Shown piece by piece: positions 1-9,813 of a DNA stretch of 64,000 nt. The stretch lies in assembly GCA_963835555.1 (NCBI GenBank), contig CAWIGC010000039.1:1-64000 (forward strand). Direction: 5' to 3'. Under the pieces are notes generated by a model. That model saw only the letters and a program-made list of their open reading frames with translations. It did no database searches and was not told where the DNA came from. The first letter of the stretch is position 1; each line of letters opens with the position of its first letter. A program made the translations under genes and the position numbers. The stretch comes from Sulfopaludibacter sp963835555. Its GTDB lineage: Bacteria > Acidobacteriota > Terriglobia > Bryobacterales > Bryobacteraceae.

Positions 1-999
1 AGGAAGCGCTGCTCGACGTACATGAACGGACTCCTAAGCGTGCCGAAGTACAAGTCGTATAGCGGCCTGATCACTGTCGATCTCGTAAACCACGCCTGCA
101 CGATTTCGGCAAAGCGACAGCGAATGTCTTGCAACGAGAACAACATGTCGCGCGCGGCTACGTCGCGCTTCTCCGGCGCGATCAGCTCACGATTGTCCAC
201 GATAAACATTGTTTCCGCTCTTATCTCACCGCCGCCAGCAACGCGAGCGTTGCACGTGCCGGACATTTCCAAGGGGCGCAACGGCTGGCCAACCGCCAAG
301 GCAATTAGGTCAGCGAAGCCGGTGGCCATTCGGAGCAAGTCCTCGTAGCTGCGTCCTTCCTCGGCTCTCACGGTAACCCATGCACGCTGCACCATATGCA
401 CTTCCGAGCCCGCCGGGAACGACAGTCCGGCTACATCAAACTCAACGCGGACCGAGATCCCATCCGGCAATTCGGCCTCGACCGGCTTCGGAATAATATA
501 CTCTACATGCACCGGATACAAGGATGCCGTAGAAGTGTGAATGGTAAAACCGGACGTGTCGGCCCATGCGTCGAGGTTGGAGTAGCGCACCGACAACGAC
601 GTTAACGCGAAATCATCTGCCCCTCGAAGTGGACGTCATGAGCTATGACCGTCGGCCGAAGCTTCAAGCCACCCCTGCCAAACAATGGGGAGATTCGCCG
701 CCCTGAGTATCGCAGCCGAACGCGGTTATGTAGCGATTGGCGGAAGTGAGGCCGAGCAAGACTGGAAAACCATCCGGGAGTGTTATTGGTATGGGCTGTC
801 CGCTCGGAGTGGCTGAGGGCAGTTCCTCGAAGCTGCCGTCGAGATGCAGCATCCAACGTTGATCATCATCTTGGAAGAGCACACCGGGAAGCACTTTGCC
901 GGGTTCCGTCGGTCGCCACCCATTGCGATTGAATAAGCTCGGCCATACCCAGAGGATAGCGATGATTGTACGTTTGCCGCATTTGTGTTCATAATTCAT
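1..999 (-). pseudogene. apeA: ApeA-like anti-phage protein, N-terminal part, broken and cut by window edge
   Basis: Reading the minus strand, three frames join into one ApeA N-terminal domain. The first has GWRPTEPGKVLPGVLF and then LHLDGSF (about 930-820). The second has LKLRPTVIAHDVHFEG (about 675-620). The third has LTSLSVRYSNLDAW (about 612-570) and ends SPFMYVEQRFL at the window edge. Both frame changes sit at GGGG runs where one extra G would restore the frame. Known ApeA proteins pair this domain with a C-terminal HEPN ribonuclease domain and act in abortive infection; here the HEPN part would lie left of position 1. ATG at 999 is the best start seen, but no clear RBS supports it. Base composition is visibly lower in GC than hisS (28/60 at 481-540 against 41/60 at 1921-1980), suggesting transfer. 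The family call is by eye. Confidence 0.65.
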
Positions 1000-1310
1000 A
1001 ATCAGGACGTGAGGCAGAACGCAGAAATGAGAGCCGCCGCCCGCTTTTTCGACGCCCCGACGAGCATCGAGGTAATCCACGCACCGGGCGACGCGAAAAC
1101 GGAGTTGGCGGAAGCCGGCATTTAAAGCGAATCTCAAGGTCTTCGGGATGGCCCTACCTTGTTGCATGATCCCTCTCCGCAACCGGCAGACACACTGATT
1201 GAAGTGGGCACCCCGGACTGCCGCCTGGTTAGGTTCTGCAAGAGGTATTCGGTATCGTAGGGATTCTGATTGGGCTTCCTCCGCGATGAAAAAAGCCAAT
1301 AGCCCGCCTG
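1000..1310. other. Intergenic stretch between apeA remnant and hisS
   Basis: No recognisable gene on either strand. Minus-strand frames stay open across part of it, but their translations resemble no family and are not continuous with the ApeA reading. It probably carries the divergent upstream regions of apeA and hisS. Confidence 0.4.
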
Positions 1311-1319
1311 TGCTAGCAT
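1311..1319 (+). promoter_or_regulatory. Extended -10 promoter element of hisS
   Basis: TGCTAGCAT matches an extended -10 (TGnTAnnnT). It overlaps the ATG at 1318, which argues that translation begins at the later TTG (1336). No convincing -35 is visible. Confidence 0.45.
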
Positions 1320-1335
1320 GGGGTTTCCAACTATT

Positions 1336-2580
1336 TTGATCAAAGCCGTCAAAGGAACCAGGGACTTACTACCTCCATCCACCGCGGTGTGGAACCATGT
1401 GGAAGCAGTGGCCCGCGCCGTTTTCCGGTCCTACAACTACCACGAAATCCGCACGCCCATCCTGGAAGAAACGCAGCTCTTCGCGCGCGGTGTAGGCGAA
1501 GAAACCGACATCGTCACCAAGGAGATGTACACCTTCACCGACCGCGACGAAACCTCGCTCACCCTGCGCCCCGAAAATACCGCCAGCGTCATCCGCGCCT
1601 ACATCGAGCACCGCCTCGATCAGCGTCCCGGCGTGCAGAAGCTCTATTACATGGGCCCCATGTTCCGGCGTGAGCGCCCGCAAAAAGGCCGCTACCGGCA
1701 GTTTTTTCAGATCGGCGCGGAGGCCATCGGCAGCGAATCGCCGGCGGTGGACGCCGAAGTCATCGAAATGGTGCTGGAAGTTCTGGAACGCGCGGGCCTG
1801 AGCGGATTCAAGCTGCTCCTCAATTCGGTGGGCGATCACAACTGCCGTCCGCAGTTCGTGGAGCGCCTGCGTCAGGAACTCAAAGCCGTCTCCTCGCAAT
1901 TGTGCGGCGATTGCCAGCGTCGCGCCGGCACCAACCCGCTGCGCGTGCTGGATTGCAAAGTGGAAGCCGACCAGCCCATCATCGACCGCCTGCCCAGCAT
2001 TCAGGACGCTCTGTGCGATCCCTGCCGGACGCACTTTACAGCCGTCAAGCAGTTTCTCGACGATCGCGGCATCGCCTACGAAGTCCGCCCGCGCATGGTC
2101 CGCGGCCTGGACTATTACATGCGCACCACCTTCGAGGTGGTACACGGAGCCCTGGGCGCGCAGAATTCCGTGCTCGGCGGCGGCCGCTACGATGGGCTCG
2201 CCGAATCGCTCGGCTCGAAAGTACACTCGCCCGGCATCGGCTTCTCCATCGGCGAAGATCGCCTGGTGATGGCCGTGGAAGACGCGCACAAGCCCGCCCC
2301 GCTAGACCTGTTCATCGCACCGCTCGGCGAACCGGCCCTGCGTCACGCTTCGGTGATGGCGCGCGAAATGCGCCGCGCCGGCCTTTCCGTGGAACTGGTG
2401 GAAGCCCGGCTCAAGCGCGCCATGGAACTCGCCAACAAACTGGGCGCGCGCTTCACCCTTATAGTGGGAGAGAATGAAATGACGGCGGGCCGCTACGCGC
2501 TCAAGGATATGTCCACGGGCGAGCAGCAGGAATTGACCCGGGATGAAATCGCCGCCCGGCTCACCGCGGCGGTGGACTGA
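1336..2580 (+). CDS. hisS: Histidyl-tRNA synthetase
   Basis: Charges tRNA-His with histidine in the cytoplasm, a class II aminoacyl-tRNA synthetase. Visible landmarks are IKAVKGTRDLLPP at the N-terminus, motif 2 around MFRRERPQKGRYRQFFQIG, the HisRS signature RGLDYYMRTTFEVV near residue 255, GGGRYDG, and motif 3 around GFSIGEDRLVM. The C-terminal third is the anticodon-binding domain. The length of about 414 residues is normal. I prefer the TTG start at 1336, which gives the common MIKAVKGTRDL beginning; an in-frame ATG at 1318 lies inside the candidate -10. aspS follows after 11 nt, so the two synthetases are probably co-transcribed. The gene is intact. Confidence 0.96.
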   Translation: MIKAVKGTRDLLPPSTAVWNHVEAVARAVFRSYNYHEIRTPILEETQLFARGVGEETDIVTKEMYTFTDRDETSLTLRPENTASVIRAYIEHRLDQRPGVQKLYYMGPMFRRERPQKGRYRQFFQIGAEAIGSESPAVDAEVIEMVLEVLERAGLSGFKLLLNSVGDHNCRPQFVERLRQELKAVSSQLCGDCQRRAGTNPLRVLDCKVEADQPIIDRLPSIQDALCDPCRTHFTAVKQFLDDRGIAYEVRPRMVRGLDYYMRTTFEVVHGALGAQNSVLGGGRYDGLAESLGSKVHSPGIGFSIGEDRLVMAVEDAHKPAPLDLFIAPLGEPALRHASVMAREMRRAGLSVELVEARLKRAMELANKLGARFTLIVGENEMTAGRYALKDMSTGEQQELTRDEIAARLTAAVD

Positions 2581-2591
2581 AAACAATCGAT

Positions 2592-4373
2592 ATGGAAACT
2601 TCTGTAGCACTGGATTTTCTGGGCGAACTTCGCCGGACCCACATGTGCGGCGATCTGCGCGCCGGCGACGAGGGCAAAACGGTCCTCCTGATGGGATGGG
2701 TGCACCGCCGCCGCGATCTGGGCGGCGTCATCTTCCTGCACCTGCGCGACCGCGACGGTGTGACCCAACTGGTATTCCGTGAAGACGCCGAAGCCTCCAT
2801 TCACGATCGCGCGGCCCTGGTCCGCTCCGAATACGTGATTGCCGTGCAAGGCGTGGTGGCCAAACGCACTCCGGAAACCATCAATCCCAACCTGCCCACC
2901 GGCGAAATCGAAGTGGTGGTCAGCAAGCTCTGGATTCTGAATGAATCCCGCACCCCGCCCTTCCCCATGGAAGAAGAGGTGGACGTCAGCGAAGACGTGC
3001 GCCTGAAGTATCGCTACGTGGACCTGCGCCGCCCCCACATGCAGCGCAACGTCATCCTCCGTTCGAAGATCTCGTTCGCCGTCCGCGAGTTCCTGTACTC
3101 CCAGGGCTTCCTCGAAATCGAAACGCCGTTCATGACCAGTTCCACGCCCGAAGGCGCGCGCGACTACCTGGTCCCCAGCCGCGTCCAGCCCGGCAGTTTT
3201 TATGCCCTGCCGCAATCGCCGCAGGTGTTCAAGCAGCTTCTGATGGTCAGCGGCTTCGAAAAGTATTTTCAGATTGTCCGCTGCTTCCGCGACGAAGATC
3301 TGCGGGCCGACCGCCAGCCGGAATTCACCCAGATCGATCTGGAGATGTCCTTCCCGCAGCAGGAACGCATCTTCGAAGTCATCGAGCCTCTGGTGCACAG
3401 GGTCTGCGCCGTGGCCGGATACCAGGTGCCCGAGCGGTTTCCGCGCCTCACCTATGCGCAGGCTATGCAGCGCTACGGCATCGATAAGCCGGATTGCCGC
3501 ATCCCGCCTATGCACCCGGTCAGCGACCTGATTCCGGAACTGGCCAACAACAATCTGCCGTTGATGGCCATCCATATCCCCGGCGCCGGTGCGCCCAGCC
3601 GCAAAGAGCGCGACGAATTGAAGGCTTTCGGCCAGGAGCGCGGCCTCCGCGTCTATGACGATCCCAAGCGCCTGGAGCGTGATTTTCCGGAGAAAATGGC
3701 GCAGGTGCGCGAACGTTGCGGCGCCGGCGAAAACGATCTGCTGGTACTGGCTACCTGGGGCGGCGAACCGAAGGGCTTCCTGCCCGAAAACACCACCTAT
3801 CAGGCCTGCGGCCAGTTGCGCCTCTACTGCGCCCAGAAGTTCAATGACCGGCACAAGCTGCTCGATCCGAAAAATTTCCAGTTCCTGTGGGTGGTAGACT
3901 TCCCCATGTTCGAATGGGACGAAGAGGAGCAGCGCTGGAATGCCGCTCACCATCCTTTCACTTCGGTTCACGATGAGGATCTGGACAAGCTGACGGCCGA
4001 CCCGGCTCACTGCCGCGCCAAGTCGTATGACCTGGTGCTGAACGGCGTGGAATTGGGTTCCGGTTCCATCCGTATTCACCGCCGCGACGTACAGGCCAAA
4101 GTCTTCGCCGCGCTCGGCATGGCCGATGACGAAGCCCGCCGCCGCTTTGGACACTTGCTCGATGCCCTGGAATTCGGCGCGCCGCCGCACGGCGGAATCG
4201 CTCTCGGACTGGACCGCCTGGTGATGATCCTGGCCGGCGAAACCTCCATCCGCGACGTCATCCCCTTCCCCAAAACCGCGCGCGGAACGGACCTGATGTG
4301 CAACGCGCCTTCGGTGGTATCGGAGAAGCAGTTGCGCGAACTGGGCATCGCCATTCGCGGCCAGGGCAAATAA
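2592..4373 (+). CDS. aspS: Aspartyl-tRNA synthetase
   Basis: Class II synthetase that attaches aspartate to tRNA-Asp. Domains in order are an N-terminal OB-fold anticodon-binding domain (MGWVHRRRDLGGVIF near residue 35), the catalytic core with motif 2 (FRDEDLRADRQPEFTQID near residue 231), the bacterial GAD insertion (about residues 300-410), and motif 3 (GIALGLDRLVMILAG near residue 535). At 593 residues it is the usual bacterial type. It follows hisS by 11 nt in the same direction. Whether it is strictly tRNA-Asp specific or also charges tRNA-Asn cannot be decided by eye. The gene is intact, in contrast to the many frameshifted genes around it. Confidence 0.97.
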   Translation: METSVALDFLGELRRTHMCGDLRAGDEGKTVLLMGWVHRRRDLGGVIFLHLRDRDGVTQLVFREDAEASIHDRAALVRSEYVIAVQGVVAKRTPETINPNLPTGEIEVVVSKLWILNESRTPPFPMEEEVDVSEDVRLKYRYVDLRRPHMQRNVILRSKISFAVREFLYSQGFLEIETPFMTSSTPEGARDYLVPSRVQPGSFYALPQSPQVFKQLLMVSGFEKYFQIVRCFRDEDLRADRQPEFTQIDLEMSFPQQERIFEVIEPLVHRVCAVAGYQVPERFPRLTYAQAMQRYGIDKPDCRIPPMHPVSDLIPELANNNLPLMAIHIPGAGAPSRKERDELKAFGQERGLRVYDDPKRLERDFPEKMAQVRERCGAGENDLLVLATWGGEPKGFLPENTTYQACGQLRLYCAQKFNDRHKLLDPKNFQFLWVVDFPMFEWDEEEQRWNAAHHPFTSVHDEDLDKLTADPAHCRAKSYDLVLNGVELGSGSIRIHRRDVQAKVFAALGMADDEARRRFGHLLDALEFGAPPHGGIALGLDRLVMILAGETSIRDVIPFPKTARGTDLMCNAPSVVSEKQLRELGIAIRGQGK

Positions 4374-4379
4374 CGCCCG

Positions 4380-7076
4380 CTATTCGCAGCGCAGCGCCAC
4401 CGCGGGATCCACCCTGGTGGCGCGGCGCGCCGGAATGTAGCACGCCAGCAGCGCAATCGCTCCCAGCAGCAACGTAACCGCCGCCAGAGTCGCCGGGTCC
4501 GCCGGACGTACACCGTACAGTAAGGCCGCCATGAATTGTGTGAGTGCGATCGCGGCCACCAGGCCCGCGGCCAACCCGGCGCCCGCCAGCTTCATTCCCT
4601 GCCCCAGCACCAGTGCTACGATTTCGCCGCGCGTTGCCCCCAGGGTGGCGCGAATTCCCAATTCGTGCGTCCGCCGCGTGACCGCGTAGGACATCACACC
4701 GTAGATTCCCACCGCGGCCAGCAACAGCGCGGCCGCCGCGAAAACGATCAGCACCAGCAGCGTGAAGCGCCGCTCGGCCAGCGACCGCGAGATGATCTCC
4801 TCCATCGTTCGGACCGCGTAGATGGGCTGATCGCGCGTGGGACCGGCCACCGCCGCGCGCATGGCGGGGACCAGTGTCAGAGGTTCCGGGGTCGCCCGCA
4901 GGGTGAGATTCAGGCCCGCAATCGCTTCGGTCATGAACTTGTCCGGCACCTGCAGGAAGGGAAAGTAGATCTGGTCGCGGATCTTGGCGGTATCGTCGGA
5001 GTCCAGTCCCCAGTGCTTTACGTGCCCTACGACGCCGACGATCTGCACCGGGCCCACCACGATCAGATTGATTTGCCGGCCGATAGGGTCCTGCCCGGGA
5101 AAAACGTGTTTAGCCATCACCTCGTCAATCACCGCCACCGGGGGCGAGCCCAGTGTGTCGTGCTCGCTGAAAAAGCGCCCGCGGCGCAGAGGGAATTGCA
5201 TCGCCGCGGGGTAATCGGCAGTGACGATATAGAACATGGCGGATGTCATCCGGTCCGGCGAAGGCTGTGGTCCCGCCGCCGGTCCAGAAGGAAATTTCAC
5301 TATCGCTATCGCCCAGAGGAATCACCGAAGTGATCGCCGCCGCCTGAACTCCGGGGATGGCTGCCACGCGCTCCACCATTTGCTCGATATGCCAGCCGGA
5401 TGGCCGGCGGGCTGGCCATCGCCTTGGGGGACAGCGCCACCTGCGCGGTGAGGATATGGTCGGTGTGGAATCCCGGGTCCACCCGCCACAGGCGCCAGAT
5501 GCTTTGCATCATCAGGCCCGCACCCGCCAGCAGGATGACCGCCAGGGCGACTTCCACCATCACGAAGACTCCCTCCGCGCGATGACGTCCGCCGCCGGCG
5601 CCGCGCGCGCCTTCCTTCAACGAGTCCTGCGGGTTGGCGTTGGCTCCGTGAAATGCCGGCGCCAGGCCGAACAGGATGCCGGTCGACGATCGCGACCCCC
5701 AGGGTGAAGAGCATGACGTACGGATCGATTCCGATCTCCTCCGCGCGCGGCAGCGTGCCCGGAGCGGCGGCCAGGACCAGGCTCGTGCCCAAGCGGGCCA
5801 GCAGCAAGCCGATGGCGGCGCCGCCCAGAGAGAGCAGCAAGCTTTCGGTCAGCAATTGGCGCACCACACGCGAGCGTTCCGCGCCCAGCGCGGCGCGAAT
5901 GGCGAACTCCCGCTTGCGCGCCGTGGAGCGCGCCAGCAGCAGGTTGGCGACGTTGGCGCAGGCGATGATCAGCACGAATCCCACCGCGCCCACCAGCAGG
6001 AGCAGCGTGGGGCGGATGGACTGCACCATGTCATCTTTCATCGGGACGGCTTTGGTGCCGCGCCCGCCATTGGTCGCGGGATACTGGCGGGCCAGCGCAT
6101 TCGCGAGCGAAGAGAGTTCCGCCTGCGCCGCTTCGAGCGTGACTCCGGACTTGAGGCGGGCAGCCACCGCCAGTCCCGGATGCGATTCGCGGGTGTGCAA
6201 CTCGGCGGAGTTCCATTGCTCGATAGGAACGTAGATGTCCCCTCGGAACGGAAAGTCCCGCCGCAAGACGCCCACCACCGCACAGTTCGCGGCGTTGAGA
6301 GTGAGGAACCTGCCCAGAATGCCGGCATCGCCGCCAAAGCGCCGCTTCCAGAAGCCGTTACTGAGCACCACCGTGCAGGCCGCACCCTTGCGGTCGTCCT
6401 GCGGCTGGAAGGTTCGCCCCAGCAGCGGCGTCACTCCAAGAGCGGGGAATAAACTCGCCGAGACGTACTTTCCGGGGACCTGCTCGGGCTCCCCGGATCC
6501 GGTGAAGTTGAAGTCATCGTTTCGCCAGGCGCCCATATCGGTGAAGGAACGGGTGTCGCGGCGCCAATCGAGATAGTTCGGGTATGCCACCGAAGTCTGG
6601 CTGAATTCCGCGGAGGTCTCGTAGATCTTCACCAGCCGGTCCGGCTCGGGGTAGGCGAGCGGCCGCAGAAGCACGCCGTTCACCACGCTGAAGATGGCCG
6701 TATTGGCCCCGATGCCGAGCGCCAGCGCCAGCATGGCGACGGCGGTGAAGCCGGGACTCTTGCGCAGGGTCCGGAATCCATAGCGCAGGTCCTGGCCGAG
6801 ACCCGAGAGGAACTGCTCCGGGCTTGTCATGCCCAGCACGACCGGCTCCGGCGCTGTCGCGGCGCTCGATGGCTCGCAGTTCTCTCGGCCAGGCCGCGCG
6901 TTTCATCGAGCGCCCTGCGCCGCGCTTCCGCCTCCGTGGCCCCGCTCGCTCCGGAGTTCCCGGTAGCGATCCTCGGCGTGCTGCGCCAGTTCTTCGACAA
7001 TCTCCGCTTCGCGCGCCGGAGCTCAGTCGCAGGCCCGCCAGTCATGCTGCCGGATCGGCTCGTTCCAGTCAGGCAT
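4380..7076 (-). pseudogene. ADOP-family (MacB/FtsX-like) ABC permease, multiply frameshifted
   Basis: Acidobacterial duplicated orphan permease: two MacB-type periplasmic domains and two FtsX membrane modules, with no ATPase alongside. The start ATG at 7076 (MPDWNEPIRQHDW) overlaps the PadR stop by 8 nt. Recognisable blocks are AREAEIVEELAQHAEDRYREL, ATEAEARRRALDE, ELRAIERRDSA, LRYGFRTLRKSPGFTAVAML, and the C-terminal MSYAVTRRTHELGIRATLGAT. At least eight frame changes separate them: five between about 6840 and 7050, and three near 5680, 5390 and 5255. Blocks between them are long and undamaged. The full length of 899 codons is right for the family. Either a recently dead gene or a badly sequenced one; the clustering exceeds that in neighbouring genes. 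Confidence 0.85.
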
Positions 7077-7428
7077 TTTCCACTCCCGTGATCCGGTTGA
7101 TGGCCTCGACGAACGTCTGCCAGCCCTGCCGCTGAGAGGCCAGGATCTTGCGCCCCTGCGCCGTCAGCTGGTAATAGCGGCGGCGGCTCTGGCCGCTCTT
7201 TTCCACCCACCGCCCCTGAATCCAGCCGCGCTTTTCCAGCCGGTAGAGCAGCGGGTAGAGCGAGGCGGCGTGAAACCGGAGCGCGCCCTGCGACCGCTGT
7301 TCGATCAGCTTGCTGATTTCATAGCCGTGGCGCGGCATGGCTTCCAGCAGCGAGAGCAGCAGCAGCTCGGCGCTGCCCTTCTTCCACTCGCGATCGATAG
7401 ATCGGTCTTCCATATATAGGACTGCCAT
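7069..7428 (-). CDS. PadR-family transcriptional regulator
   Basis: Winged-helix repressor of the PadR type, about 119 residues. The body WKKGSAELLLLSLLEAMPRH, then YEISKLIEQRS, then ASLYPLLYRLEKRGWI and RRRYYQLTAQGRKIL is the classical PadR helix-turn-helix and wing. Its stop overlaps the ATG of the ADOP permease, the usual PadR-ADOP pair in acidobacteria, so it probably represses its own operon in response to an unknown ligand. Two in-frame ATGs (7428 and 7413) both lie inside ATATATGG direct repeats; MEDRSIDREW from 7413 is the start seen in many relatives. Intact. Confidence 0.93.
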   Translation of the reverse strand: MAVLYMEDRSIDREWKKGSAELLLLSLLEAMPRHGYEISKLIEQRSQGALRFHAASLYPLLYRLEKRGWIQGRWVEKSGQSRRRYYQLTAQGRKILASQRQGWQTFVEAINRITGVENA

Positions 7429-7433
7429 ATATT
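7411..7433 (-). promoter_or_regulatory. Candidate PadR operator, direct repeat
   Basis: On the minus strand ATATATGG occurs twice with a 15-nt period (7433-7426 region and 7418-7411 region), overlapping the padR start codons. PadR regulators usually bind A/T-rich repeats at their own promoter, so autoregulation is plausible. This is inference from position and symmetry only. Confidence 0.4.
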
Positions 7434-7459
7434 ACCGTCAGACGGAACACCGGGTCAAG

Positions 7460-7490
7460 GTCCGGCGCTCGCTATGTCCGGCGCTCGCTA
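7460..7490 (+). repeat. 16-bp tandem duplication upstream of M49-like gene
   Basis: GTCCGGCGCTCGCTA appears at 7460-7474 and again at 7476-7490. The second copy runs directly into TAGAAT (7489-7494), the candidate -10 of the following gene. The first copy ends in TATGTC instead, so only the second copy makes a good -10. Confidence 0.6.
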
Positions 7491-7501
7491 GAATGGAATC
7501 G

Positions 7502-9146
7502 ATGAAGCCGTTTCCGTTGCTCACCGCAACTGCATTCTTGGCCGTCGCCGCCGTTATGCCAGATCTCGCCCACTTGCAACAGATGAGCGCGCGTCTCGCG
7601 CCTGTGAAACTGAAATACGAGGAATCGTCCTTGTCACCCGGGGACCGTCAGGCCCTGGCCAAACTCGTCGAGGCCGCGCGCGTCCTGAACCTCACGTTCA
7701 TGGACCAGCTATGGAGCGGCGGCCGCGCCTGGTACACGTCTCTGGCCGGCGCCACAGATCCGCTCGGTAAAGCGCGGGCTCACTATTTCTGGCTCAATAA
7801 AGGCCCCTGGAGCGATCTGGACGGCCACACCGCGTTTCTGCCGGGCGTGCCGGAGCGCAAGCCCCTGGGCGCCAACTTCTACCCCGAAGATATGAAGCGC
7901 GAGGAGTTCGAATCCTGGGCCAGGACGCTGCCCCCGGCACAGCGCGAACAGGCGGAAGGTTTCTTCACCGTGATCCGCCGCGATGCCGCGCATCATCTCA
8001 CCATCGTTCCCTACAGCAAGGCATATGCGGCCGATCTCACCAAAGCGGCGGGCCTGCTGCGCGAAGCCGCGGCACTGACGGACAATGCCTCGCTGAAGAA
8101 ATATCTCACGCTGCGCGCCGATGCGTTCCTCTCGAATGACTACTACGCCAGCGACCTTGCCTGGATGGACCTGGACGCGCCGCTCGATATCACCATCGGC
8201 CCCTACGAAACCTACAATGACGAGCTGTTCGGCTACAAGGCCGGCTTCGAAGCCTACATCACCATTCGCGACAGCCGCGAAACCGACCGCCTCAAGATGT
8301 TCTCCGACCGCCTGCAGGAGATCGAGAACAACCTGCCCATCGACGCGCAAGTACCGCAATCCCAAGCTGGGAGCCTCCGCGCCCATCCGCGTGGTGAACG
8401 AAGTATACGCCGCCGGCGATGGCGCGCACGGGGTGCGCACTGCCGCCTTTAACCTGCCCAATGACGAGCGCGTGGTCAACCAGAAGGGCAGCAAGCGGGT
8501 GATGCTCAAGAACGTGCAGGAGGCCAAGTTCGAAGTGAACCTCACGCCCATCGCGGCGCGCGTCCTGCCCGCGGCGGCGAAAGAGGATCTGAGCTTCGAG
8601 TACTTCTTTACCCACATTCTGGCGCACGAACTGAGCCACGGAATCGGCCCGCACCAGATCCAGGTGGCCGGGCGCAGCACCACACCGCGGCAGGAACTCA
8701 AGGAACTGTACAGCGCCATCGAAGAAGCCAAGGCGGACGTCACCGGCCTCTTCATGCTGCAATACCTGTTCGATCACGGCCTGGCGCACGCTCCCGCGGC
8801 GGAGCACCAGCTTTACACCACGTTCCTGGCCTCGGCGTTCCGCTCCCTGCGCTTCGGCTTGATGGAGGCGCACGGCAAAGGCATGGCGCTTCAGCTCAAC
8901 TATCTCACCGATAAGGGCGGCTTCGTGGCCCGTCCGGACGGCACCTTCGCGGTGGACTATACGAAGATCAAGGGCGCCGTGCGAGACCTCACGCACGACC
9001 TGCTCATGCTGGAAGCGCATGGCGATTACGCCGGTGCAAAGAAGATGCTGGACACCCTGGGTGTTATCCGTCCGCCTATGCAGCACGCTATCGATCGGCT
9101 TACGGACATTCCGGTCGACATCGATCCTACAAATGAGGCAAAGTAG
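7502..9146 (+). CDS. Secreted M49-like zinc peptidase (dipeptidyl peptidase III-like), one frameshift
   Basis: An exported protein of about 548 residues with an N-terminal hydrophobic segment (FPLLTATAFLAVAAVM). The likely zinc site is HELSHG (8626-8643) followed about 30 residues later by EEAKAD, the HExxH plus EExxAD/E arrangement of the M49-like family. The first half (to about 8345) and second half are in different frames: LQEIENNLPID runs out, and KYRNPKLGASAPIRVV continues one base later. Total length modulo 3 fits one inserted base. TAGAAT at 7489-7494 overlaps the ATG at 7493, so ATG 7502 is preferred, giving a probably leaderless mRNA. It is divergent from padR and is followed after 7 nt by the methyltransferase gene. 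Confidence 0.75.
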
Positions 9147-9153
9147 ATAGACG

Positions 9154-9813
9154 ATGCGACGCAGCTTTTGCGCCCTGTTGCTTTTCCTTTCCTGTTCCAC
9201 ATGGGCGCAAAGCGTCCATCCGGTCACCGGCCGCAAGTACGCCGGAGTGATGTCGGCCAATGGCGCGGACTGGTTGACGCGTCCGGAGCGCGAGGCCGAA
9301 GAGCATCCCGATGAAGCGCTGAAGGCCATCGGCATCGCCAAGGGAAACACCATCGCCGATATCGGCGCGGGTTCGGGATTCATGACGCTGCGCCTGGCGA
9401 AACTGGCCGGACCATCCGGCAAGGTCTACGCCGTGGATATTCAGCCGCGCATGCTGGACCTGCTGCGGGAGAATCTGCAGAAGCAGAAAATCACCAACGT
9501 GGAGCCGGTTCTGGGCGCCATCGACGACCCCAAACTGCCCGCCGGCGTGCTGGACCTGGTGCTGCTGGTGGACGTGTATCACGAATTCAGCGAGCCGCAG
9601 AAGATGCTGCGGCATCTCCGCGACGCCCTGAAACCGGACGGCCGCCTGGTGCTGCTGGAATATCGCGGCGAAGATCCGGAGGTGCCCATCCGGCCGGAGC
9701 ACAAAATGACCGTGGCGCAGGTGAAGGCCGAACTCGAACCGGAAGGCTACCGGCTGGATCAGGTGAAGGAGAATCTGCCCCGGCAGCATATCCTGATCTT
9801 CAGGAAGAACTGA
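9154..9813 (+). CDS. Exported class I SAM-dependent methyltransferase
   Basis: 219 residues. It begins with a signal peptide (RRSFCALLLFLSCSTWAQS) and continues with a Rossmann methyltransferase core: motif I ADIGAGSGFMTLRLA near residue 69, the acidic strand-2 end YAVDIQPRML, and LLVDVYHEFSEPQKML for the post-motif II region. Export of a SAM-dependent enzyme is odd because SAM is not known to be abundant outside the cytoplasm. Similar secreted methyltransferases are nonetheless common in acidobacteria. Its stop overlaps the ATG of the ABC ATPase (TGATG), indicating translational coupling. The substrate is unknown. Confidence 0.85.
   Translation: MRRSFCALLLFLSCSTWAQSVHPVTGRKYAGVMSANGADWLTRPEREAEEHPDEALKAIGIAKGNTIADIGAGSGFMTLRLAKLAGPSGKVYAVDIQPRMLDLLRENLQKQKITNVEPVLGAIDDPKLPAGVLDLVLLVDVYHEFSEPQKMLRHLRDALKPDGRLVLLEYRGEDPEVPIRPEHKMTVAQVKAELEPEGYRLDQVKENLPRQHILIFRKN

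Noticed and set aside
664..1299. Long minus-strand frame starting at 1299
   Set aside because: Only the part below about position 999 matches the ApeA domain; the upstream portion has no recognisable protein sequence.
1318..1335. ATG at 1318 as hisS start
   Set aside because: It overlaps the extended -10 TGCTAGCAT and adds six residues not typical of HisRS; TTG 1336 gives the usual N-terminus.
2493..4190. 565-codon minus-strand open frame opposite aspS
   Set aside because: Antisense shadow; aspS on the other strand has all class II motifs.
7905..7916. tRNA T-loop-like GTTCGAATCC
   Set aside because: It lies in frame inside the M49-like peptidase gene (EEFESW) and no acceptor or anticodon arms pair around it.
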